Below, piece after piece: positions 22,226 to 34,891 of a stretch of DNA of 64,000 nucleotides. Numbering within the stretch: the stretch's first letter is position 1; every line of letters starts with the position of its first letter. The stretch is from Aurelia coerulea (Eukaryota; Cnidaria; Scyphozoa; Semaeostomeae; Ulmaridae), in the NCBI GenBank assembly GCA_039566865.1, contig CM076944.1:20668501-20732500 (forward strand), read 5' to 3'. The notes under the pieces are model-generated. The model ran no database searches. It was given only the letters and a program-made list of their open reading frames with translations, and was not told where the DNA came from. The translations under genes and the position numbers were made by a program.

Positions 22226-24987
22226 CTGCATCAACAAACATCGATTAATTAAATGTTTATTTTCTCAAAGAAAACAAAATTTAAACACAAAAAGTGTGGA
22301 CTACCGAACTTTGTTAGCTACAATTCATATTATGAAGAGTATTGCACTCATCGTTCTCTACAACTTTGGTTCTGCAAGCTACTTCTTTTATAGCACTATA
22401 TTAGTGCTGCAGCAACCATTGTATGAAACATTACTTTAGACATTAGTTCTTTCTTTAGTCTTATTTTAGCTTTAATGCATCAACAAACATCGATTAATTA
22501 AATGTTCATTTTCTCTATGAAAACAAAATATAAACACAAATAGTGTGGACTACAGCACTTTATTAGCTGCAATTCATATTATACAGAGTATTGCACTCAT
22601 CGTTCTTTACAACTTTGGTTCTGCCAGCTACTTCTTTTAAAGCACTATATTAGTGCTGAAGCAACCTTTTTAAGAAACATTACTATCGACATTAGTTCCT
22701 TCTTTAGTCTTATTTTAGCTTTACTGCATCAACAAACATCGATTATTTAAATGTTTATTTTTTCAAAGAAAACAAAATTTATACACAAAAAGTTTGTATT
22801 AACGCACTTTATTGGCTAAAATAAATATTATAAAGAGTATTGCGCTAATCGTTCTTTAAAACTTTAGTTCTGCCAGCTACTTCTTTTTATAGCACTATAT
22901 TAGTGCTGCAGCAACCATTGTAGGAAACATTACTTTAGACATTAGTTCTTTCTTTAGTCTTATTTTAGCTTGACTGCATCAATAAACATCGATTATTTAA
23001 ATGTTTATTTTATCAAAGAAAATAAATATAAATACAAAAAGTGTGGATTACTGCACTTTATTAGCTACAATACATATAATAAAGAGTATTGCACTCATCG
23101 TTCTTTAAAACTTTTGTTCTGCCAGCTACTTCTTTTATAGCACTATATTAGTGCTGCAGCAACTTTTCTAGAAAACATTATTATAGACATTAGTTCTTTC
23201 ATTTGTCTTATTTTAGCTTTACTGCATCAACAAACATCGATTAATTAAATGTTTATTTTCTGAAAGAAAACAAAAAATAAATACAAAAAGTGTGGATTAA
23301 CGCACTTTATTAGCTACAATTCATATTATAAAGAGTATTGCGCTCATCGTTATTAAAACTTTTGTTCTTCCAGCTACTTCTTTTATAGCACTATTTTAGT
23401 GCTGTAGCAACCATTGTAGGAAACATTACTATAGACATTAGTTCTTTCTTTAGTCTTATTTTAGCTTTACCGCATCAACAAACATCGATTAATTAAATGT
23501 ATTTTGTCTCAAAGAAAACAAATAATAAACACAAAAAGTGTCGATTAACGCACTTTATTAGCAGCAATTCATATTATAAAGAGTATTGCGCTCATCGTTC
23601 TTTAAAACCGTACTTCTGCCAGTGACTTCTTTTATAGCAATGTATTAGTGCTGCAGGAACCATTCTTGGAAACATTACTATAGACATTAGCTCTTTTTTT
23701 AGTCTTATTTCAGCTTTAATGCATCAACAAACATCGATTAATTAAATGTTCATTTTCTCAAAGAAAACAAAATATAAACACAAAAAGTGTGGACTACCGC
23801 ACTTTATTAGCTACAATTCATATTATAAAGAGAATTGCACTCATCGTTCTTTACAACTTTGATTCTGCCAGCTACTTCTTTTATGGCACTATATTAGTGC
23901 TGCAGCAACCTTTCTAGGAAACATTACTATAGACATTAGTTCTTTCTTTAGTCTTATTTTAGCTTTACTGCATCAACAAACATCGATTAATTAAATGTTT
24001 ATTTTTTAAAAGAAAACAAAATATAAGAACAAAAAGTGTAGATTAACGCTCTTTATTAGGTACAATTCATATTATAAAGAGTATTGCGCTCATCGTTCTT
24101 TACAACTTTGGTTCTGCCAACTACTTCTTTTATAGCACTATATTAGTGCTGAAGCAACCTTTCTAGGAAACATTACTATAGACATTAGTTCTTTCTTTAG
24201 GCTTATTTTAGCTTTACTGCATCAACAAACATCGATTAATTAAATGTTCATTTTCTCAAAGAAAACAAAATATAAACACAAATAGTGTCGATTAACGCAC
24301 TTTATTAGCTACAATTCATATTATAAAGAGTATTGCGCTCATTGTTCTTTAAAACCGTAGTTCTGCTAGTGACTTCTTTTATAGCACTATATTAGTGCTG
24401 CAGCAACCATTCTTTGAAACATTGCTATAGACAGTACTTCTTTCTTTAGGCTTATTTTAGCTTTAATGCATCAACAAACATCGATTAATTAAATGTTCAT
24501 TTTCTCAATGAAAACAAAATATAAACACAAATAGTGTGGACTACCGCACTTTATTAGCTGCAATTCATATTATAAAGAGTATTGCACTCATCGATCTTTA
24601 AAACTTTTGCTCTGCCAGCTACTTCTTTTATAGCACTATATTAGTGCTGCAGCAACCTTTCTAGGAAACATTATTATTGACATTAGTTCTTTCATTGGTC
24701 TTATTTTAGCTTTACTGCATCTATTAACATCGATTAATTAAATGTAATGCTCAAAGAAAACAAAATATAAACACAAAAAGTGTGGATTAACGTACTTTAT
24801 TAGCTACAATTCATATTATAAAGAGTATTGCGCTCATCGTTCTTTAAAACAGTAGTTCCGCCAGTGACTTCTTTTATAGCACTATATTAGTGCTGCTGCA
24901 ACCAATCTTGGAAACAATACTATAGACATTAGTTCTTTCTTTAGTCTTATTTTAGCTTTACTGCATCAACAAACATCGATTAATTAA

Positions 24988-25236
24988 ATGTTTATTTTCT
25001 CAAAGAAAACAAAATATAAACACAAAAAGTGTGCACTACCGCACTTATTTAGCTACAATTCATATTATAAAGAGAATTGCACTCATCGTTCTTTACAACT
25101 TTGGTTCTGCCAGCTACTTCTTTTATGGCACTATAATAGTGCTGCAGCAACCTTTCTAGGAAACATTACTATAGACATTAGTTCTTTCTTTAGTCTTATT
25201 TTAACTTTACTGCATCAACAAACATCGATTAATTAA
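24988..25236 (+). other. Monomer with open 82-codon frame (probably noncoding)
   Basis: Open-subfamily unit with GTGCACTAC (alanine 16) and CTTATTTAGC (phenylalanine 21). The counterpart at 46381 has isoleucine 21, so this change is private to copy 1. Followed by a closed unit whose ATG is lost (AAATCTTTATT). Confidence 0.77.
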
Positions 25237-25283
25237 ATCTTTATTTTTTAGAAGAAACCAAAATATAATCACAAAAAGTGTAT

Positions 25284-25533
25284 ATTAACGCACTTTATTA
25301 GCTACAATTCATATTATAAAGAGTATTGCACTGATCGTTCTTTACAACTTTGGTTCTGCCAGCTACTTCTTTTATAGCACTATATTAGTGCTGAAGCAAC
25401 CTTTCTAGGAAACATTACTATAGACATTAGTTCTTTCTTTAGGCTTATTTTAGCTTTACTGCATCAACAAACATCGATTAATTAAATGTTCATTTTCTCA
25501 AAGAAAACAAAATATATACACAAATTTGTGTCA
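25284..25533 (+). repeat. Recent single-monomer duplication, unit 1
   Basis: 250 bp from ATTAACGCAC at 25284, repeated directly at 25534. Both units end in the private ACACAAATTTGTGT variant. Copy 2 (about 46910) has only one such monomer, and it reads ACACAAATAGTGT, so the mutation and the duplication belong to copy 1 alone. Confidence 0.88.
25518..25531. repeat. 14 bp perfect palindrome
   Basis: ACACAAATTTGTGT is its own reverse complement. It replaces the usual ACACAAAAAGTGT or ACACAAATAGTGT, an imperfect dyad with 4 bp arms. It occurs only here and at 25768-25781. Confidence 0.9.
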
Positions 25534-25783
25534 ATTAACGCACTTTATTAGCTACAATTCATATTATAAAGAGTATTGCACTGATCGTTCTTTACAACTT
25601 TGGTTCTGCCAGCTACTTCTTTTATAGCACTATATTAGTGCTGAAGCAACCTTTCTAGGAAACATTACTATAGACATTAGTTCTTTCTTTAGGCTTATTT
25701 TAGCTTTACTGCATCAACAAACATCGATTAATTAAATGTTCATTTTCTCAAAGAAAACAAAATATATACACAAATTTGTGTCA
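25534..25783 (+). repeat. Recent single-monomer duplication, unit 2
   Basis: Direct repeat of 25284-25533 with no difference noticed by eye. Downstream the sequence returns to the GCGCTCATTG type shared with copy 2. Confidence 0.88.
25768..25781. repeat. 14 bp perfect palindrome, second copy
   Basis: Same 14-base self-complementary sequence as at 25518, 250 bp downstream, carried by the duplicated monomer. Confidence 0.9.
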
Positions 25784-26981
25784 ATTAACGCACTTTATTA
25801 GCTACAATTCATATTATAAAGAGTATTGCGCTCATTGTTCTTTAAAACCGTAGTTCTGCCAGTAACTTCTTTTATAGCACTATATTAGTGCTGCAGCAAC
25901 CATTCTTTGAAACATTGCTATAGACATTACTTCTTTCTTTAGTCTTATTTTAGCTTTACTGCATCAACAAACATCGATTAATTAAATGTTTATTTTCTCA
26001 AAGAAAACAAAATATAAACACAAAAAGTGTGCACTACCGCACTTAATTAGCTACAATTCATGTTATAAAGAGTATTGCACTCATCGTTCTTTACAACTTT
26101 GGTTCTGCCAGCTACTTCTTTTATAGCACTATATTAGTGCTGAAGCAACCTTTCTAGGAAACATTACTTTAGACATTAGTTCCTTCTTTAGTCTTATTTT
26201 AGCTTTACTGCATCAACAAACATCGATTTATTAAATTTTTATTTTCTCAAAGAAAACAAAATTTAAACACAAAAAGTTTGGATTAACGCACTTTATTAGC
26301 TAAAATAAATATTATAAAGAGTATTGCGCTAATCGTTCTTTAAAACTTTAGTTCTGCCAGCTACTTCTTTTTATAGCACTATATTAGTGCTGCAGCAACC
26401 ATTGTAGGAAACATTACTTTAGACATTAGTTCTTTCTTTAGTCTTTTTTTAGCTTTACTTCATCAATAAACATCGATTATTTAAATGTTTATTTTATCAA
26501 AGAAAATAAAAATAAATACAAAAAGTGTGGATTACTGCACTTTATTAGCTACAATACATTTAATAAAGAGTATTGCACTCATCGTTCTTTAAAACTTTTG
26601 TTCTGCCAGCTACTTCTTTTATAGCAATATATTAGTGCTGCAGCAACCATTCTTTGAAACATTGCTATAGACATTAGTTCTTTCTTTAGGCTTATTTTAG
26701 CTTTACTGCATCAACAAACATTGATTAATTAAATGTTCATTTTCTCAAAGAAAACAAAATATATACACAAAAAGTGTGCACTACCGCACTTAATTAGCTA
26801 CAATTCATGTTATAAAGAGTATTGCACTCATCGTTCTTTACAACTTTGGTTCTGCCAGCTACTTCTTTTATAGCACTATATTAGTGCTGAAGCAACCTTT
26901 CTAGGAAACATTGCTATAGACATTACTTCTTTCTTTAGGCTTATTTTAGATTTACTGCATCAACAAACATTGATTAATTAA

Positions 26982-27230
26982 ATGTTCATTTTCTCAAAGA
27001 AAACAAAATATAAACACAAAAAGTGTGCACTACCGCACTTAATTAGCTACAATTCATATTATAAAGAGAATTGCACTCATCGTTCTTTACAACTTTGGTT
27101 CTGCCAGCTACTTCTTTTATGGCACTATAATAGTGCTGCAGCAACCTTTCTAGGAAACATTACTATAGACATTAGTTCTTTCTTTAGTCTTATTTTAGCT
27201 TTATTGCATCAACAAACATCGATTAATTAA
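26982..27230 (+). other. Monomer with open 82-codon frame (probably noncoding)
   Basis: Open-subfamily unit with alanine 16 and ILALL near the C-terminus, preceded by the CATTGATTAATT junction variant. Counterpart at 48125 with an identical predicted product. Confidence 0.77.
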
Positions 27231-28905
27231 ATGTTCATTTTCTCAATGAAAACAAAATATAAACACATATAGTGTGGACTACCGCACTTTATTAGCTGCA
27301 ATTCATATTATAAAGAGTATTGCACTCATCGTTCTTTACAACTTTGGTTCTGCCAGCTACTTCTTTTATAGCACTATATTAGTGCTGAAGCAACCTTTCT
27401 AGGAAACATTACTTTAGACATTAGTTCCTTCTTTAGTCTTATTTTAGCTTTACTGCATCAACAAACATCGATTTATTAAATTTTTATTTTCTCAAAGAAA
27501 ACAAAATTTAAACACAAAAAGTTTGGATTAACGCACTTTATTAGCTAAAATAAATATTATAAAGAGTATTGCGCTAATCGTTCTTTAAAACTTTAGTTCT
27601 GCCAGCTACTTCTTTTTATAGCACTATATTAGTGCTGCAGCAACCATTGTATGAAACATTACTTTAGACATTAGTTCTTTCTTTAGTCTTATTTTAGCTT
27701 TACTTCATCAATAAACATCGATTATTTGAATGTTTATTTTCTCAAAGAAAATGAAATATAAATACAAAAAGTGTGAAGTTCCGCACTTTATTAACTACAA
27801 TTCATATTATATAAAGAGTATTGCGCTAATCGTTCTTTACAACTTTGGTTCTGCCAGCTACTTCTTTTATAGCACTATATTAGTGCTGCAGCAACCTTTC
27901 TAGGAAACATTGCTATAGACATTACTTCTTTCTTTAGGCTTATTTTAGATTTACTGCATCAACAAACATTGATTAATTAAATGTTCATTTTCTCAAAGAA
28001 AACAAAATATAAACACAAATAGTGTCGATTAACGCACTTTATTAGCTTCAATTCATATTATAAAAAGTATTGCGCTTATTGTTCTTTAAAACCGTTAGTT
28101 CTGCCAGTGACTTCTTTTATAGCACTATATTAGTGCTGCAGCAACCATTCTTTGAAACATTGCTATAGACATTACTTCTTTCTTTAGGCTTATTTTAGCT
28201 TTATTGCATCAACAAACATCGATTAATTAAATGTTCATTTTCTCAATGAAAACAAAATATAAACACATATAGTGTGGACTACCGCACTTTATTAGCTGCA
28301 ATTCATATTATAAAAAGTATTGCACTCATCGTTCTTTACAACTTTGGTTCTGCCAGCTACTTCTTTTATAGCACTATATTAGTGCTGAAGCAACCTTTCT
28401 AGGAAACATTACTTTAGACATTAGTTCCTTCTTTAGTCTTATTTTAGCTTTACTGCATCAACAAACATCGATTTATTAAATTTTTATTTTCTCAAAGAAA
28501 ACAAAATTTAAACACAAAAAGTGTGGACTACCGAACTTTGTTAGTTACAATTCATATTATGAAGAGTATTGCACTCATCGTTCTCTACAACTTTGGTTCT
28601 GCAAGCTACTTCTTTTATAGCACTATATTAGTGCTGCAGCGACCATTGTATGAAACATTACTTTAGACATTAGTTCTTTCTTTAGTCTTATTTTAGCTTT
28701 ACTTCATCAATAAACATCGATTATTTGAATGTTTATTTTCTCAAAGAAAATGAAATATAAATACAAAAAGTGTGAAGTTCCGCACTTTATTAACTACAAT
28801 TCATATTATATAAAGAGTATTGCGCTAATCGTTCTTTACAACTTTGGTTCTGCCAGCTACTTCTTTTATAGCACTATATTAGTGCTGCAGCAACCTTTCT
28901 AGGAA
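27231..28905 (+). repeat. ~1.0 kb (4-monomer) tandem pair, copy 1
   Basis: Units starting at 27231 and 28231 share the order CTCAATGAAAAC monomer, TTTATTAAATTTTTATTTTC monomer, a third unit, then GTGAAGTTCCGC monomer (27730 and 28729), a 999-1,000 bp offset. The third unit differs between them (AAAAGTTTGGATTAACGC against AAAAGTGTGGACTACCGAAC), so one was replaced after duplication. The pair recurs in copy 2 from about 48374. Confidence 0.75.
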
Positions 28906-29120
28906 ACATTTCTATAGACATTAGTTCTTTCTTTAGTCTTATTTTAGCTTTACTGCATCAACAAACATCGATTAATTAAATGTTTATTTTCTCAAAGAAA
29001 ACAAAATTTAAACACAAAAAGTTTGGATTAACGCACTTTATTAGCTAAAATAAATATTATAAAGAGTATTGCGCTAATCGTTCTTTAAAACTTTAGTTCT
29101 GCCAGCTACTTCTTTTTATA

Positions 29121-31860
29121 GCACTATATTAGTGCTGCAGCAACCATTGTAGGAAACATTACTTTAGACATTAGTTCTTTCTTTAGTCTTATTTTAGCTT
29201 TACTTCATCAATAAACATCGATTATTTAAATGTTTATTTTATCAAAGAAAATAAATATAAATACAAAAAGTGTGGATTAATGCACTTTATTAGCTACAAT
29301 TCATATTATAAAGAGTATTGCGCTTATCGTTCTTTAAAACCGTAGTTCTGCCAGTGAATTCTTTTATAGCACTATATTAGTGCTGCAGCAACCATTTTTT
29401 GAAACATTGCTATAGACATTACTTCTTTCTTTAGGCTTCTTTTAGTTTTAATGCATCAACAAACATCGATTAATAAAATGTTCATTTTCTCAAAGAAAAC
29501 AAAATATAAACACAAATAGTGTAGACTACCGCACTTTATTAGCTGCAATTCATATTATAAAGAGTATTGCACTCATCGTTCTTTACAACTTTGGTTCTGC
29601 CAGCTACTTCTTTTATAGAACTATATTAGTGCTGTAGCAATAATTGTATGAAACATTACTTTTAGACATTAGTTCTTTCTTTAGTCTTATTTTAGCTTTA
29701 CTGCATCAATAAGCATCGATCATTTGAATGTTTATTTTCTCAAAGGAAATGAAATATAAATACAAAATATGTGAAGTTCCGCGCTTTATTAGCTACAATT
29801 CATATTATATAAAGAGTATTGCACTAATCGTTCTTTACAACTTTGGTTCTTCCAGCTACTTCTTTTATAGCACTATATTAGTGCTGCAGCAACCTTTCTA
29901 GGAAACATTACTACAGACATTAGTTCTTTCTTTAGTCTTATTTTAGCTTTACTGCATCAACAAACATCGATTAATTAAATGTTTATTTTCTCAAAGAAAA
30001 CAAAATATAAACAAATGAAGTGTGGCTTAACGCATTTTATTAGCTACAATTCATATCATAAAAAGCAAGGCCCTCATCGTTCTTAAAAACTTTAGTTCTG
30101 CCAGCTACTTCTTTCCTAGCACTATATTAGTGCTGAAGCAACCTTTCTAGGAAAAATTACTATAGACATTAGTTCTTTCTTTAGTCTTATTTTAGCTTTA
30201 CTGCATCAACAAACATCGATTAATTAAATGTTTATTTTCTCAAAGAAAACAAAATATAAACAAATAAAGTGTGGCTTAACGCATTTTATTAGCTACAATT
30301 CATATCATAAAAAGCAAGGCCCTCATCGTTCTTAAAAACTTTAGTTCTGCCAGCTACTTCTTTCCTAGCACTATATTAGTGCTGAAGCAGCCTTTCTTGG
30401 AAACATTACTATAGACATTAGTTCATCCATTGTCTTTTGTTAGCTTTACGGCATCAACAAACATCAATTAATTAAATGTTTATTTTCTCAAAGAAAACGA
30501 AATATAAACACAAAAAGTGTGGATTACTGCACTTTATTAGCTACAATTCATATTATAAAGAGTATTGCACTCATCGATCTTTAAAACTTTAGTTCTGCCA
30601 GCTACTTCTTTTATAGCACTATATTAGTGCTGCAGCAACCTTTCTAGGAAACATTACTATGGACATTAGTTCTTTCATTTGACTTATTTTAGCTTTACTG
30701 CATCTACAAACATCGATTAATTAAATGTTTATTTTTTAGAAGAAAACAAAATATAAGCACAAAAAGTGTAGATTAACGCACTTTATTAGCTACAATTCAT
30801 ATTATAAAGAGTATTCCACTGATCGTTCTTTACAACTTTGGTTCTGCCAACTACTTCTTTTATAGCACTATATTAGTGCTGAAGCAACCTTTCTAGGAAA
30901 AATTACTATAGACATTACTTCTTTCTTTAGGCTTATTTTAGCTTTAGTGCATCAACAAACATCGATTAATTAAATGTTCATTTTCTCAATGAAAACAAAA
31001 TATAAACACAAATAGTGTGGACTACCGCACTTAATTAGCTACAATTCATATTATAAAGAGAATTGCACTCATCGTTCTTTACAACTTTGGTTCTGCCAGC
31101 TACTTCTTTTATGGCACTATATTAGTGCTGCAGCAACCTTTCTAGGAAACATTACTATAGACATTAGTTCTTTCTTTAGTCTTATTTTAACTTTACTGCA
31201 TCAACAAACATCGACTAATTAAATGTTTATTTTTTAGAAGAAAACAAAATATAAGCACAAAAAGTGTATATTAACGCACTTTATTAGCTACAATTCATAT
31301 TATAAAGAGTATTGCACTGATCTTTCTTTACAACTTTGGTTCTGCCAGCTACTTCTTTTATAGCACCATATTAGTGCTGAAGCAACCTTTCTAGGAAACA
31401 TTACTATAGACATTAGTTCTCTCTTTAGGCTTATTTTAGCTTTACTGCATCAGCAAACATCGATTAATTAAATGTTCATTTTCTCAAAGAAAACAAAATA
31501 TATTCACAAATAGTGTCGATTAACGCACTTTATTAGCTACAATTCATATTATAATGAGTATTGCGCTCATTGTTCTTTAAAAACGTAGTTCTGCCAGTAA
31601 CTTCTTTTATAGCACTATATTAGTGCTGCAGCAACCATTTTTTGAAACATTGCTATAGACATTGCTTCTTTCTTTAGGCTTATTTTAGCTTTATTGCATC
31701 AACAAATATCGATTAATTAAATGTTCATTTTCTCAATGAAAACAAAATATAAACACATATAGTGTGGACTACCGCACTTTATTAGCTGCAATTCATATTA
31801 TAAAGAGTATTGCACTCATCGTTCTTTACAACTTTGGTTCTGCCAGCTACTTCCTTTGTA
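29121..31860 (+). repeat. 2,740 bp (11-monomer) higher-order repeat, unit A
   Basis: Repeated directly downstream with offset 2,740 (GCACTATATT at 29121 and 31861; AAAAGCAAGG at 30061 and 32801). It includes the divergent AAGGCCCTCATCG doublet, the GTGAAGTTCCGCGC monomer and the GTTCATCCATTGTC variant. 2,740 is 11 x 249 plus 1. Confidence 0.9.
29979..30475 (+). repeat. Divergent AAGGCCC monomer doublet 1
   Basis: Two adjacent monomers share the private variants AAAGTGTGGCTTAACGCATTTT, ATATCATAAAAAGCAAGGCCC and TCTTTCCTAGCAC, 249 bp apart. This is the most distinctive subfamily in the window and appears only as doublets. The second unit ends in GTTCATCCATTGTCTTTTG and CATCAATTAATTAAATG. The first monomer here has AAATGAAGTG, where the other seven read AAATAAAGTG. 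Confidence 0.85.
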
Positions 31861-34351
31861 GCACTATATTAGTGCTGCAGCAACCATTGTAGGAAACATT
31901 ACTTTAGACATTAGTTCTTTCTTTAGTCTTATTTTAGCTTTACTTCATCAATAAACATCGATTATTTAAATGTTTATTTTATCAAAGAAAATAAATATAA
32001 ATACAAAAAGTGTGGATTAATGCACTTTATTAGCTACAATTCATATTATAAAGAGTATTGCGCTTATCGTTCTTTAAAACCGTAGTTCTGCCAGTGAATT
32101 CTTTTATAGCACTATATTAGTGCTGCAGCAACCATTTTTTGAAACATTGCTATACACATTACTTCTTTCTTTAGGCTTCTTTTAGCTTTAATGCATCAAC
32201 AAACATCGATTAATAAAATGTTCATTTTCTCAAAGAAAACAAAATATAAACACAAATAGTGTAGACTACCGCACTTTATTAGCTGCAATTCATATTATAA
32301 AGAGTATTGCACTCATCGTTCTTTGCAACTTTGGTTCTGCCAGCTACTTCTTTTATAGAACTATATTAGTGCTGTAGCAATAATTCTATGAAACATTACT
32401 TTTAGACATTAGTTCTTTCTTTAGTCTTATTTTAGCTTTACTGCATCAATAAGCATCGATCATTTGAATGTTTATTTTCTCAAAGGAAATGAAATATAAA
32501 TACAAAATATGTGAAGTTCCGCGCTTTATTAGCTACAATTCATATTATATAAAGAGTATTGCACTAATCGTTCTTTACAACTTTGGTTCTTCCAGCTACT
32601 TCTTTTATAGCACTATATTAGTGCTGCAGCAACCTTTCTAGGAAACATTACTACAGACATTAGTTCTTTCTTTAGTCTTATTTTAGCTTTACTGCATCAA
32701 CAAACATCGATTAATTAAATGTTTATTTTCTCAAAGAAAACAAAATATAAACAAATAAAGTGTGGCTTAACGCATTTTATTAGCTACAATTCATATCATA
32801 AAAAGCAAGGCCCTCATCGTTCTTAAAAACTTTAGTTCTGCCAGCTACTTCTTTCCTAGCACTATATTAGTGCTGAAGCAACCTTTCTAGGAAAAATTAC
32901 TATAGACATTAGTTCTTTCTTTAGTCTTATTTTAGCTTTACTGCATCAACAAACATCGATTAATTAAATGTTTATTTTCTCAAAGAAAACAAAATATAAA
33001 CAAATAAAGTGTGGCTTAACGCATTTTATTAGCTACAATTCATATCATAAAAAGCAAGGCCCTCATCGTTCTTAAAAACTTTAGTTCTGCCAGCTACTTC
33101 TTTCCTAGCACTATATTAGTGCTGAAGCAACCTTTCTTGGAAACATTACTATAGACATTAGTTCATCCATTGTCTTTTGTTAGCTTTACGGCATCAACAA
33201 ACATCAATTAATTAAATGTTTATTTTCTCAAAGAAAACGAAATATAAACACAAAAAGTGTGGATTACTGCACTTTATTAGCTACAATTCATATTATAAAG
33301 AGTATTGCACTCATCGATCTTTAAAACTTTAGTTCTGCCAGCTACTTCTTTTATAGCACTATATTAGTGCTGCAGCAACCTTTCTAGGAAACATTACTAT
33401 GGACATTAGTTCTTTCATTTGACTTATTTTAGCTTTACTGCATTTACAAACATCGATTAATTAAATGTTTATTTTTTAGAAGAAAACAAAATATAAGCAC
33501 AAAAAGTGTAGATTAACGCACTTTATTAGCTACAATTCATATTATAAAGAGTATTACACTGATCGTTCTTTACAACTTTGGTTCTGCCAACTACTTCTTT
33601 TATAGCACTATATTAGTGCTGAAGCAACCTTTCTAGGAAAAATTACTATAGACATTACTTCTTTCTTTAGGCTTATTTTAGCTTTAGTGCATCAACAAAC
33701 ATCGATTAATTAAATGTTCATTTTCTCAATGAAAACAAAATATAAACACAAATAGTGTGGACTACCGCACTTAATTAGCTACAATTCATATTATAAAGAG
33801 AATTGCACTCATCGTTCTTTACAACTTTGGTTCTGCCAGCTACTTCTTTTATGGCACTATATTAGTGCTGCAGCAACCTTTCTAGGAAACATTACTATAG
33901 ACATTAGTTCTCTCTTTAGGCTTATTTTAGCTTTACTGCATCAGCAAACATCGATTAATTAAATGTTCATTTTCTCAAAGAAAACAAAATATATTCACAA
34001 ATAGTGTTTATTAACGCACTTTATTAGCTACAATTCATATTATAATGAGTATTGCGCTCATTGTTCTTTAAAAACGTAGTTCTGCCAGTAACTTCTTTTA
34101 TAGCACTATATTAGTGCTGCAGCAACCATTTTTTGAAACATTGCTATAGACATTGCTTCTTTCTTTAGGCTTATTTTAGCTTTATTGCATCAACAAACAT
34201 CGATTAATTAAATGTTCATTTTCGCAATGAAAACAAAATATAAACACATATAGTGTGGACTACCGCACTTTATTAGCTGCAATTCATATTATAAAGAGTA
34301 TTGCACTCATCGTTCTTTACAACTTTGGTTCTGCCAGCTACTTCTTTTGTA
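31861..34351 (+). repeat. 2,740 bp higher-order repeat, unit B (one monomer short)
   Basis: Partner of 29121-31860. It lacks one TTTTTTAGAAG-type monomer: in A the text between about 31171 and 31418 is present, while in B an open-type monomer passes straight into TTCTCTCTTTAGGC at 33907. The equivalent of 31860 is therefore 34351. Confidence 0.88.
32719..33215 (+). repeat. Divergent AAGGCCC monomer doublet 2
   Basis: Same doublet at offset 2,740, inside unit B of the 2.74 kb repeat. Confidence 0.85.
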
Positions 34352-34879
34352 GCACTATATTAGTGCTGCAGCAACCATTCTTTGAAACATTGCTATAGAC
34401 ATTACTTCTTTCTTTAGGCTTATTTTAGCTTTACTGCATCAACAAACATCGATTAATTAAATGTTCATTTTCTCAATGAAAACAAAATATAAACACAAAT
34501 AGTGTGGACTACGGCACTTAATTAGCTACAATTCATATTATAAAGAGAATTGCACTCATCGTTCTTTACAACTTTGGTTCTGCCAGCTACTTCTTTTATG
34601 GCACTATATTAGTGCTGCAGCAACCTTTCTAGGAAACATTACTATAGACATTAGTTCTTTCTTTAGTCTTATTTTAACTTTACTGCATCAACAAACATCG
34701 ACTAATTAAATGTTTATTTTTTAGAAGAAAACAAAATATAAGCACAAAAAGTGTATATTAACGCACTTTATTAGCTACAATTCATATTATAAAGAGTATT
34801 GCACTGATCGTTCTTTACAACTTTGGTTCTGCCAGCTACTTCTTTTATAGCACCATATTAGTGCTGAAGCAACCTTTCT

Positions 34880-34891
34880 TTGAAACATTGA
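34880..34891 (+). other. Junction between the two 21.6 kb copies
   Basis: Copy 1 identity ends after AACCTTTCT at 34879 and copy 2 identity begins with TATAGAC at 34892. The 12 bases between, TTGAAACATTGA, match neither the left flank of copy 1 (GGAAACATTAC at 13245-13255) nor the right flank of copy 2 (AGGAAACATTAC from 56022). They resemble the CTTTGAAACATTGC variant carried by other monomers. This is the expected position of the exchange point, within homologous monomer sequence, possibly with a short patch copied from a third monomer. Confidence 0.7.

Larger units (their letters stand above)
13256..34879 (+). repeat. 21.6 kb tandem segmental duplication, copy 1
   Basis: About 87 monomers that recur almost base for base at 34892-56021. 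Shared landmarks fix the offset: unit start 13323 pairs with 34959, 13821 with 35457 and 16747 with 38383, all 21,636 apart. The offset falls to 21,391 by 19841, to 21,144 near 22195, and is 21,142 at 30061 and 34851. Each step is the gain or loss of one monomer. Identity starts abruptly at 13256 and ends at 34879, inside a monomer at both ends. Point differences are rare. Unequal exchange is the likely origin; false duplication in an assembly is the alternative. Confidence 0.93.

Noticed and set aside
29979..30475. Non-satellite insertion at the AAGGCCC stretch
   Set aside because: The flanks and most of the unit align to the monomer at the normal 249 bp spacing; only a cluster of substitutions sets it apart.
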